Under the pieces are notes generated by a model. The model saw only the letters and a list, made by a program, of their open reading frames with translations. It had not been told where the DNA came from and did no database searches. Both the position numbers and the translations under genes were made by a program. DNA of 64,000 bases. It comes from Marinagarivorans algicola (GTDB lineage Bacteria; Pseudomonadota; Gammaproteobacteria; Pseudomonadales; Cellvibrionaceae). Below, piece after piece: positions 9,795 through 17,173 of the stretch; position 1 is the first letter of the stretch, and each line of letters begins with the position of its first letter. The DNA is taken from positions 1-64,000 of the forward strand of contig NZ_LGAK01000023.1 of the NCBI RefSeq assembly GCF_001292705.1, written 5' to 3'.

Positions 9795-11438
9795 TTATTC
9801 GCCTACTGGTTTTTTGTTGCGCTCTGCTAAATCAGATTGTATTTGTTGGAGCTTGTCGGCGCTTAAATCATAAAATTTAAGGCAACCTACTGCCACAAAA
9901 GCAAAAAAGGCGGGGACTAAGGTTTGTAGCCACACAATACTATTAAGCGAAGCACCTGCTTGAATTTGATTGGCTGAATACCCCACAGAGGCCAGCACCC
10001 ATAGCACACCGGCTGAGCCCAGTGCGCCACCGAGTTTTTGCGAGAAGGTCGCTGCCGAAAAGGTCATGGCAGTAGCGCGGCGGCCTGTTTTCCATTCATT
10101 ATAATCGGCAGCATCGGCATACATTGACCAAGCAACTGGCGACTTAGGCCCAAGCGCTAAGCTAATAATGACATTTAAAATAAACATGATGATGATTTCG
10201 ATAGGCAAGCTTGCGCTGTCGAGTTCGGTGCCTTGGCTGTCGGTTTTTACCACGCTAAAGGCGCGACCACTGGTGGCATTGGGTAAGCTTAATGTATCGC
10301 TTTGCTCGCTCATAACTTCGCGCTGGGTAAAGAGCTTGAGATAGGGTTTATGCTCATACCAGACAACGCTTTCGTCATTGGCAACGGGCTCGCCTAATAG
10401 CGTCTCGGCTTGTAAGGTCACAGCGCCGTCTTGGTTTAGGGTAATAACACCGGTGCGCTCGGGTTTGGGTACAAAGGCAAAAACAATGCTAAATACAGCC
10501 ACAATGGTCATCAGTAACATAAGTAGCTTTGCTTTATCGGTAATCCAGCGGGCCAAGTAGGGCGCCGCCAAACAACCCACGGCATAGGCCGCCATTTGAA
10601 AGCCAATATAAGGGCCCATTAAATCCGGACGCTCAACAAAGTATTTAAAGTAGTAGGTGGCTGAGCTACCACGAAAGACAATGGTCATCATAATAATCAT
10701 GGCCAAAGCAAATAAAATAACCCATGGTTTGTTATTGATTAAATCTTTGATATCAGCAAGAGGGTTGGTTTTTTGGCCTACCGGTGGTGTAACGCGTTCT
10801 TTTGTACTGACAAAAGTGGTCCAAAACAGTAGCGTAGCGACTGAGGCATAAAGTGCCATAGTCATTTGCCAGCCGCTGGCTGGGTCGCCTTCGGTGGCAA
10901 AGCTTGCGGCTAGTGAAGGGGTAAATAAACCCACAATGGTGCCGGTTGCGTAAGCAAAGAAAAATCGAATGCCAAAAATAGAGTTGCGCTGATCAGGGTC
11001 GGCTGTAATCACCCCAGCGAGTGATGAGTAAGGCGTACTAATAATGGTGTAGCAAATCATCATCAAGGAGTATGTGCAGTAAGCCCAAATGAGTTTACCG
11101 CCTTCACCTAGGTCGGGGGTTGTCATAGTCAAAATGGCGGCGCCGGCCATGGGAATGGCGCCAAACAGTAAATAAGGGCGGAACTTTCCCCAGCGGCTAT
11201 TGGTGCGGTCGGCAATAGCGCCCATAGCGGGGTCGGTACAGGCATCCACGATTTTGGTCACCAAAAACATAGTGCCAGCGGCAGCCGCTGAGATGCCAAA
11301 AATATCGGTATAAAAGAATGATAAGTAAGAGCCAATGATAATCCAATAAAAATTAAAACCAGCATCTCCAAGGCCGTAGCCTATACGCTCGCGCAAGCTG
11401 AGCTTGGCTAAGCGATCTGTAGAATGAGTTTGCGACAC
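9795..11438 (-). CDS. GPH-family (MelB-like) sugar:cation symporter with a periplasmic insert
   Basis: Inner-membrane MFS symporter of the glycoside-pentoside-hexuronide family. RERIGYGLGDAGFNFYW (about 17-33) is the standard N-terminus. VDACTDPAMGAIADRT (64-79) holds two aspartates four apart (D65, D69), like the cation-site pair of MelB. GKFRPYLLFGA follows. The protein is 547 aa, longer than the usual 450-480, because of a hydrophilic insert of about 90 residues (about 324-412) between two late transmembrane helices. Its position beside the cellobionate phosphorylase makes cellobionate or cello-oligosaccharide import the best guess. The transported sugar is not proven by sequence. Confidence 0.85.
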   Translation of the reverse strand: MSQTHSTDRLAKLSLRERIGYGLGDAGFNFYWIIIGSYLSFFYTDIFGISAAAAGTMFLVTKIVDACTDPAMGAIADRTNSRWGKFRPYLLFGAIPMAGAAILTMTTPDLGEGGKLIWAYCTYSLMMICYTIISTPYSSLAGVITADPDQRNSIFGIRFFFAYATGTIVGLFTPSLAASFATEGDPASGWQMTMALYASVATLLFWTTFVSTKERVTPPVGQKTNPLADIKDLINNKPWVILFALAMIIMMTIVFRGSSATYYFKYFVERPDLMGPYIGFQMAAYAVGCLAAPYLARWITDKAKLLMLLMTIVAVFSIVFAFVPKPERTGVITLNQDGAVTLQAETLLGEPVANDESVVWYEHKPYLKLFTQREVMSEQSDTLSLPNATSGRAFSVVKTDSQGTELDSASLPIEIIIMFILNVIISLALGPKSPVAWSMYADAADYNEWKTGRRATAMTFSAATFSQKLGGALGSAGVLWVLASVGYSANQIQAGASLNSIVWLQTLVPAFFAFVAVGCLKFYDLSADKLQQIQSDLAERNKKPVGE

Positions 11439-11470
11439 AATATCCCCCAGTGTTTTACATAATGAGTAAT

Positions 11471-11484
11471 GGCGATAAATCGCC
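11471..11484. promoter_or_regulatory. Small palindrome in the symporter/lipoprotein divergent promoter region
   Basis: GGCGAT-AA-ATCGCC, a perfect 6 bp inverted repeat 32 bp upstream of the symporter start and about 105 bp from the divergent lipoprotein gene. Its size and place suit a repressor operator, but no regulator gene lies next to it, so this is tentative. Confidence 0.25.
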
Positions 11485-11589
11485 TTACTGTTTTTTTATT
11501 TTACTTATAATAAGTGCGGTGTAGCATAAACAGCCCGAACGGCTAAATCCAGCACCTATGCTAACTTGGTAGTTTAAAGTGAGGCCTAG

Positions 11590-12789
11590 ATGATAAAACC
11601 GGTAAAAACGCTAATACTAAGCCTTACCACTGCTGTACTCGGCGGCACCGTAATGCTGGCGCTAGCGGGTTGCGGGCAAACCGCTTGGGATACTGGCTTG
11701 CAGCGCTATGTAAAGCGCGTCACGCATGTGTTTAAGGCTGCGTCGGTGCGCAGCACGCCCGACTACAGTGCATATCAGTACCCTACGCGCCGTGCACTGG
11801 CATTACCGTTGCCAGCTACGAGTATTAGCCTGCTCGATTTTTTGCGTCTCTCGCCGTGCGATTTGCAGCGTTTAGTGGGCGAGCGTAACAGTGGTTTGGG
11901 CAAGGTTATGCCCGCTAGCCAATTGGTTTTTTATACAGCTCAATTTATTGCATTGGCACAAAATTGTTTAGCTAAAGGCTTAGTACCCAACGATTTAGTC
12001 GCGTCTCTGCGCCAAGTTATTGAACAAAAGCAGCAAGCACTGCCGCGTATATTATGGAATGCTTTAGTGGCCAGCCCCGAATTTGCACAGTTGTACTCTC
12101 TAAGCGACCGCGCCAACCCCAGTGCTCTGACTCAAATGCCTAGCGCGTTAATTGGTGCCTTAGAGCAGTTGCAGCAAATTGTTAGCCGATTACTGCAGCA
12201 CTCCATGGATTGCACGGTTACGCGTACTCATGAGGGCTGTGAATCACAGAATTTTGAGCGTGACCAACATAACTTTGAGCAGGCCTTAAGCGTTATTGGC
12301 TCGAGTAGCTATGCGGGGCGCTTGATGCTGCAAAGCGCCATGCTCACACAGCAATTAGCTTTAACGCACGAGCAGTTGCACAGTGCATGGCAAACTAAGC
12401 CACGCTGTTGGCGTGCCAGCAATGAGCAGCTTTTGATTAAGCGCGGCAGCGCAACTGCACTGATGCATGTACTGCATAATGACTATATCCCTGAGGTGCA
12501 GGCTTTAGCGGTCAAGCTATTAAAGCAAAGCGATACGTTTACCCATAAAATGGAGGCGCTGGTAAGCACTTTAGAAATAAGCACTTTAGAGTTAAGCGCT
12601 TTAGAGTTAAGCGCTTTAGAGGCCAGTCATAAGGCATACGCCGCTTACTGGCAGCAGCACTGGGGCGCGCGCGGTGAGCCGGCAAAGCTCAAGCAGCAAA
12701 TAAAAGTTCATACCCATTTTTGGCAGAGTGTATTAAAGCATTGTCATTTGAGCCCAGGCGGGCAAGGCGACTCTCACGCTCAAAATTAG
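11590..12789 (+). CDS. DUF3080-type lipoprotein
   Basis: Predicted 399 aa lipoprotein with signal peptide and lipobox (LALAGC, Cys at about residue 28). The body is helical and Leu/Gln rich, with motifs FLRLSPCDLQRLVGERNSGLG and QLVFYTAQFI that I associate with DUF3080 proteins of marine gammaproteobacteria. No enzymatic motif is visible. Near the C-terminus (about 326-345) is a degenerate five-residue repeat, (S-T/A-L-E-L/I), encoded by four 15 bp tandem units. It is divergent from the symporter. Envelope location is likely; function is unknown. The family name rests on pattern memory. Confidence 0.6.
   Translation: MIKPVKTLILSLTTAVLGGTVMLALAGCGQTAWDTGLQRYVKRVTHVFKAASVRSTPDYSAYQYPTRRALALPLPATSISLLDFLRLSPCDLQRLVGERNSGLGKVMPASQLVFYTAQFIALAQNCLAKGLVPNDLVASLRQVIEQKQQALPRILWNALVASPEFAQLYSLSDRANPSALTQMPSALIGALEQLQQIVSRLLQHSMDCTVTRTHEGCESQNFERDQHNFEQALSVIGSSSYAGRLMLQSAMLTQQLALTHEQLHSAWQTKPRCWRASNEQLLIKRGSATALMHVLHNDYIPEVQALAVKLLKQSDTFTHKMEALVSTLEISTLELSALELSALEASHKAYAAYWQQHWGARGEPAKLKQQIKVHTHFWQSVLKHCHLSPGGQGDSHAQN
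12565..12624 (+). repeat. In-frame 15 bp tandem repeat x4
   Basis: Four units of the AGC(A/G)CTTTAGA(A/G)NNN type at 12565, 12580, 12595 and 12610 inside the DUF3080-type gene. They extend a helical segment by five residues each without breaking the frame, so copy number could vary between strains. Confidence 0.75.
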
Positions 12790-12876
12790 CCTATATGCGG
12801 CATTTAACGCTAAGCTTAATGCTATTTAAAGCATTGGCTCATCGCTAAGGGCTTTATCATTACGGTAAATAGCATT

Positions 12877-13182
12877 ATGCATAAAAAAATTATTAACGCG
12901 CTGGCGAGTGTGCTGGCGGTGTTGGGCATATTGGTGGGGGTAGTCGCCTTGATATCGCCTATCCCTGTGGGTGTGATTATTATTGCGCTTAATGTTTCTA
13001 TTTTATTGTGTGTAAACTCGGTGGCGAGGCAACAATTAAAGCGCCTGCGTATACGTAGCCATAAGGTCAACCATTACTTACATCGATTAGAATCAAAACT
13101 TGAGACACGCTTTGTATTTTTATGGCGAGTATTTGTAAAAACAAGGCCACCGGTTATTGAGCCTAACGATGAACACCATTAG
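12877..13182 (+). CDS. Small two-helix membrane protein
   Basis: A 101 aa protein with two hydrophobic segments (about 6-26 and 29-48) separated by SPIPVG, followed by a basic, probably cytoplasmic tail rich in Arg, Lys and His and a PPVIEPNDEHH end. The layout resembles small PGPGW-type integral membrane proteins, but the motif here is degenerate. It follows the lipoprotein gene by 87 bp on the same strand. No function can be assigned. Confidence 0.5.
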   Translation: MHKKIINALASVLAVLGILVGVVALISPIPVGVIIIALNVSILLCVNSVARQQLKRLRIRSHKVNHYLHRLESKLETRFVFLWRVFVKTRPPVIEPNDEHH

Positions 13183-13193
13183 GCAGGCACTAT

Positions 13194-13235
13194 TTATTGA
13201 TTATTGATTATTGATTATTGGTTATTGGTTATTGG
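13194..13235. repeat. Heptanucleotide tandem repeat
   Basis: Three TTATTGA followed by three TTATTGG units in perfect 7 bp register, in the spacer between the small membrane protein gene and the convergent unknown gene. A simple-sequence repeat prone to slippage; it lies outside any coding frame. Confidence 0.85.
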
Positions 13236-13288
13236 TTGATTAGTTATAGGCAGCACTATTGTTTGATACACAGTAAATAATTTAATAC

Positions 13289-13756
13289 TCAATGCCGCGT
13301 GATGGGGTATATTTTAATATCGGCTTTAAGCGTTTCAATTTTAGGCAAAAAATCACCAAATATATCCGGATCAGTATTAAATTTATCGATATTATCGAGT
13401 ATAAAGTCAAGCACTTTATTGGCAAGCGCTAAAAGTTCTGCATAATAAAAAGAATGACTCTTCAGCTTTTCTCCAAGCAGCTGCATAAAACTACCTGCTA
13501 CGCTTGGGTCCTCTAGGTAGTCATAAGTGCCCTCCATAACAAACGTAGGGAAGTAATGATAATAATAATTAAAAAGCTCATCGGGCATATATCTTAGCTC
13601 ATCGCATCGCTCTATATAGCCGGTCCCTGACTCAAAAGATTCCATTATTTCCTTGTCTGTTTTATTCCAAAATATCTTTTTTGCGTATACAACATCTTCA
13701 TCATAGCGCTCTTCTTTGATTAACCTATCCCAATCTGCTTCTGTGATTTTTTTCAT
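13289..13756 (-). CDS. Uncharacterised acidic protein
   Basis: Soluble acidic protein of 155 aa, rich in Asp, Glu, Tyr and Phe, with no signal peptide and no motif I recognise. The ATG at 13756 (MKKITEADWDRL) has a good AAGGAG site six bases upstream; the longer frame to 13795 does not. Size and charge are of the kind seen in immunity or antitoxin proteins, but there is no toxin gene beside it, so this is only a resemblance. It stands alone, convergent with the small membrane protein gene, and its A/T-rich codon use differs somewhat from the neighbours, which may point to transfer. Confidence 0.6.
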   Translation of the reverse strand: MKKITEADWDRLIKEERYDEDVVYAKKIFWNKTDKEIMESFESGTGYIERCDELRYMPDELFNYYYHYFPTFVMEGTYDYLEDPSVAGSFMQLLGEKLKSHSFYYAELLALANKVLDFILDNIDKFNTDPDIFGDFLPKIETLKADIKIYPITRH

Positions 13757-14118
13757 GGTTCTACTCCTTAAAAACCCGCTTTCCATAAAGAGCAAGTATG
13801 GTATGTCAACTGAGGGTGTGTTTGGGTGAATGTTTTTGTGATGACTGAATCATTGCTTTACTTGTGGCGCGTAATATTAAAGTATTTGATACGGATGACA
13901 AATTATGGATTGACCATTTGGGTTGACGATTATAGGTACTTGCTTGTTGAGACGTAGTCAGTATAGGGCTTTTCAAACTCCCGCAAAATTTAGAGACATA
14001 GCACGCATTAATGTATTGTTTTTGTGGTTAGAATGCATGGGTTATTTTCAACTTACCGCTTATGCATAAAAATCCACAACGGCATACCGGTATCGTTCAG
14101 ACGTTTAAGGAATCTGAC
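13757..14118. other. Divergent intergenic region, nothing recognised
   Basis: About 360 bp between the minus-strand unknown gene and the plus-strand HExxH lipoprotein. It must hold both promoters. I see no RNA gene, repeat or convincing short gene. Confidence 0.5.
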
Positions 14119-15207
14119 ATGCGATTAATGTCCCCCCCAAAAAATATTATTTTAACTTCTACTTTAATGGCAAGCTTTTTTCTCAGTGCATGTGGAGACG
14201 ATAATGACCCTACTGCACATAATAGCTCTGGACAAAATAGCTCAGAAAAAAATAGTCCACCTAACCAAGGAATTTCATCGCGAGAGACTGAAAGCTCTTC
14301 TAATAATGCGACATCATCTGCGCCTGCAGTACCACCGAACAACACTACAGCAGATGGGCCCTTTCAAGCCAACACTGACCCAAGTTGTTCCGATGGTCGA
14401 TATACCGAAGAGTTACCGGATGTATCGGCTGATATCGATCATTTGATTAATGATTTTTATGCCCTAGATAATCCTACAACTGAGCAGATGGCGCAGGTAC
14501 AGCTGGATGTTTTTGATATCGCTTATCCGCATGGAGCCTATATTTTAAGAAATTCACCGGGTTTTGATGGTGCAGGCCGTTGTGATTTAACATTTTCGGA
14601 TGTTGAGAAATTTGGTACAACATCGCCATGGAACTTTGCGATTCACGAGTGCGGGCACGCCCTTGATTTTGAGCGTGACACCTATTTTCTCTCGAGTAAC
14701 TATGAAACGCCCATTCCTACAAATGATTATTTTGGCCGTGGTGAAATCACAAAAGATCGCTTCCATAACGATATTCCCGATGCTTTTGCAAACTCTACCT
14801 ATTTTGAGGATAGCTCCGCAAAGCAAGGCATACACACCACCTATAGCGAGTGGTCACAATACACTCATTCGGTGGCCGTTAACTACTTGCTTTGGCGTTT
14901 TCCTAAATTAGAGTATGACTTTGATACTCGTGCTATGTTGAATTTTATGTGGGCGGCACAGCGCTATTGGCTATGGGCCAAAGAGCAGCGCCCTCAAGAT
15001 TACACCGCCATGCTCAATGACGAGAAATTAAGAGAGGCAACATTGCTTTTGTGGGGGCAGTCTTGGTTGTATTACGATGCGCTTGGCAAAAATACCACGT
15101 GGCAAGAAACAGATAAACATCTGCAGTATATTAATGCGATGAAGAAGCCAGAGTTATTAGCCGTTTTAAATGAAGTGCGTATTAAGCATGGATGTATTGG
15201 ATTATAG
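14119..15207 (+). CDS. Lipoprotein with HExxH motif (putative metallopeptidase-like)
   Basis: Predicted lipoprotein of 362 aa. The ATG at 14119 follows AAGGAA and gives a short signal peptide with lipobox FLSAC (Cys25). A Ser/Asn/Pro-rich linker (about 26-85) is typical of surface-tethered proteins. The globular part contains NFAIHECGHALDFERD, with H176-E177-x-x-H180, the zinc-binding signature of gluzincin-type metallopeptidases. A distal acidic ligand cannot be fixed by eye. I do not recognise a named family. Paired cysteines near the N-terminus and at the very C-terminus (GCIGL) may form a disulfide. It is followed by a strong terminator and stands alone. Peptidase activity is inference. 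Confidence 0.6.
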   Translation: MRLMSPPKNIILTSTLMASFFLSACGDDNDPTAHNSSGQNSSEKNSPPNQGISSRETESSSNNATSSAPAVPPNNTTADGPFQANTDPSCSDGRYTEELPDVSADIDHLINDFYALDNPTTEQMAQVQLDVFDIAYPHGAYILRNSPGFDGAGRCDLTFSDVEKFGTTSPWNFAIHECGHALDFERDTYFLSSNYETPIPTNDYFGRGEITKDRFHNDIPDAFANSTYFEDSSAKQGIHTTYSEWSQYTHSVAVNYLLWRFPKLEYDFDTRAMLNFMWAAQRYWLWAKEQRPQDYTAMLNDEKLREATLLLWGQSWLYYDALGKNTTWQETDKHLQYINAMKKPELLAVLNEVRIKHGCIGL

Positions 15208-15242
15208 TCTAGTGCCGTATGAATAGCGCATTATAAGTATTG

Positions 15243-15274
15243 AATGAATAACCGCTAGCGGTTATTCATTTTAA
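15243..15274 (+). terminator. Palindromic terminator after HExxH lipoprotein gene
   Basis: Perfect 28 bp palindrome at 15243-15270, centred on CGCT/AGCG, followed by TTTT. It lies 35 bp past the stop and fits rho-independent termination on the plus strand. Confidence 0.75.
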
Positions 15275-15293
15275 TGGCAGTACAACACTCAAT

Positions 15294-15325
15294 AAAATCC
15301 CGCATTATAATATGCGGGATTTTTA
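15294..15325. terminator. Bidirectional terminator after PTS operon
   Basis: AAAATCCCGCAT (15294-15305) pairs with ATGCGGGATTTT (15312-15323) around a 6-base loop, A-run on one side and T-run on the other. It ends the minus-strand PTS operon 19 bp past the EIIBC stop and can also stop plus-strand transcription. Confidence 0.85.
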
Positions 15326-15343
15326 TATTATGTTAACAAGATT

Positions 15344-17104
15344 TTAGCTTTTTATTACTTTATCAAAAGCCTCGGCATTATTGCCAATAATGAGATGCCA
15401 GGTATTACCTGCAAGCTCCATGACGGCATTAACACCTGCGGCAGTTAATGCGGCTTGGTCTAGTTTTTTACTGTCCTTAAGCTCTACGCGTAAGCGCGTT
15501 TTAGCAAAAGCGTCGAGCTGCTTAATATTACCTTGCCCTCCTAGTGCATTGACTAATGCCTGTGCGTTTTGGCGGGTTGTATCATCAATCACTATGTCGG
15601 GCTGGGTATTGATAGCGGATGTGCTGGCGGGTTGATGATTGCCGCTAAGTTCTGCTTCATCGCCAGCTGATGCAAGGTAAGTTTCCATATCTGTTTTGAG
15701 GTTTTCTGATGAGGTGCCAAAAATAGCTTGTGCGTTATTGCCAACGGTAATGACTGCGGTCGCGCCAAGGGCTTTTAAGCGCTCCTGATTGACTTGACCC
15801 ATATTGTTGACACTAATACGTAAGCGCGTAATGCAAGCATCTAAAGACGTGATATTGCTTCTACCGCCAAAGGCTAAAACCAAATCTTGTGCCATGCCAC
15901 CGTCGTTCGTGTGGGTGACTGTTTCGGTGATTTCTAAGTCGCGACCTGGCGTTTTTAAATTAAAGCCTACAATCGCTGCGCGGAATACAATGTAATATAA
16001 TGCAGCCCAAATAGGGCCAATAATAAAGAGCATCCACCCCTTTGTGGATTGGCCATACAAGAAAATAAAATCGAATAAACCATGCGAGAAAGTCGTACTG
16101 TGCTTAATGCCTAACTCAATACACAGCATAAAGGCGGCAGACGCTAAAATAGCGTGAATAAAATACAGAACGGGGGCGACTAATAAAAAAGCCAGCTCGA
16201 TAGGTTCGGTAATGCCGGTAACAAAAGAGGTAACGGCGGCGGCAATCATTAGGCCGCCGACTTTCGCACGGTTTTCGGGGCGGGCAGTATGCCAAATAGC
16301 AATAGCGGCTGCAGGTAGGCCCCACATTTTAAACAAAAACCCCCCCGCTAAGTTACCGGCTGTTGAGTCACCGACCATATAGCGCTGTAATTCCCCTTTA
16401 ATAACTTCGCCTGTATCTGGGTTTACAAAGGTTCCGGCTTCATAAAAAAACGGTGCATTCCAAATATGGTGTAAACCAAAAGGAATTAATAGGCGCTCGA
16501 CAAAACCGTAAATACCAAAAGCCATCATGGGGTTTTCTTTTGAGGCCCAATCAGAAAAATTTTGAATTTGATCGCCAATAGGCGGCCAAACAACGCTTAA
16601 TAAGCAGCCTATAATAATTGCCCAAAACGAGGCGACAATGGGTACAAAGCGTTTGCCACCAAAAAAACCGAGCCATACGGGCAGAGATATTCGATGATAC
16701 TTATTAAATAAGAAGGCGGTAATACCGCCAGCAATAATACCGCCAAATACACCGCTATCAATAGACGCTATGCCCATAATGTCTGTTGTTGCATGGCCTT
16801 GTGCGGCAGCGGCAATGCCGAGCGAGGCCAGCATAACGGCATAAAAAATACAGGCTGCAAAAGCAGCAACACCATCGTTTTTACTCATACCCAGAGCAAT
16901 ACCCACGGCAAATAAAATGGGCAAATTACCAAAAATAGCACCGCCAGCACTTTCCATTAGTTGCGATACAATCGAGGGGATAAAAGCAAAATCGTTAAAG
17001 CCTACGGCCAATAAAATACCGGCGGCAGGTAAAACGGCGACAGGCAACATAATGGCTTTACCAAACTGTTGCAGCATACCGAATGCAGCATCAAAAAATT
17101 TCAT
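15344..17104 (-). CDS. PTS permease EIIC-EIIB-EIIB' of the glucose/GlcNAc family
   Basis: Inner-membrane sugar permease of 586 aa that phosphorylates its sugar during uptake. The EIIC domain (about 1-385) has the family signatures GLHHIWNAPFF and TGITEPIEL (298-306). Two EIIB domains follow. The first (about 403-480) has the phosphorylated cysteine C424 in DACITRLR. The second (about 512-586) repeats the fold but has alanine (A534) at the cysteine position in DAFAKTRLR, so it cannot carry phosphate. It lies 69 bp downstream of the EIIA-HPr-EI fusion gene. The pair resembles the pseudomonad NagE/NagF system, but no nag genes flank it, so glucose and N-acetylglucosamine are both possible. The ATG follows AGGAA. 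Confidence 0.88.
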   Translation of the reverse strand: MKFFDAAFGMLQQFGKAIMLPVAVLPAAGILLAVGFNDFAFIPSIVSQLMESAGGAIFGNLPILFAVGIALGMSKNDGVAAFAACIFYAVMLASLGIAAAAQGHATTDIMGIASIDSGVFGGIIAGGITAFLFNKYHRISLPVWLGFFGGKRFVPIVASFWAIIIGCLLSVVWPPIGDQIQNFSDWASKENPMMAFGIYGFVERLLIPFGLHHIWNAPFFYEAGTFVNPDTGEVIKGELQRYMVGDSTAGNLAGGFLFKMWGLPAAAIAIWHTARPENRAKVGGLMIAAAVTSFVTGITEPIELAFLLVAPVLYFIHAILASAAFMLCIELGIKHSTTFSHGLFDFIFLYGQSTKGWMLFIIGPIWAALYYIVFRAAIVGFNLKTPGRDLEITETVTHTNDGGMAQDLVLAFGGRSNITSLDACITRLRISVNNMGQVNQERLKALGATAVITVGNNAQAIFGTSSENLKTDMETYLASAGDEAELSGNHQPASTSAINTQPDIVIDDTTRQNAQALVNALGGQGNIKQLDAFAKTRLRVELKDSKKLDQAALTAAGVNAVMELAGNTWHLIIGNNAEAFDKVIKS

Positions 17105-17173
17105 AATGGTTTCCTATTAAGAGGAGATCTTATTGTTGTTGTGTCAGTAAAAGTCTAAAGTCACTTTTAGCGC

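Noticed and set aside
13289-13756. Immunity protein or antitoxin
   Set aside because: Only size and acidity suggest it; no toxin gene or known immunity motif is present.
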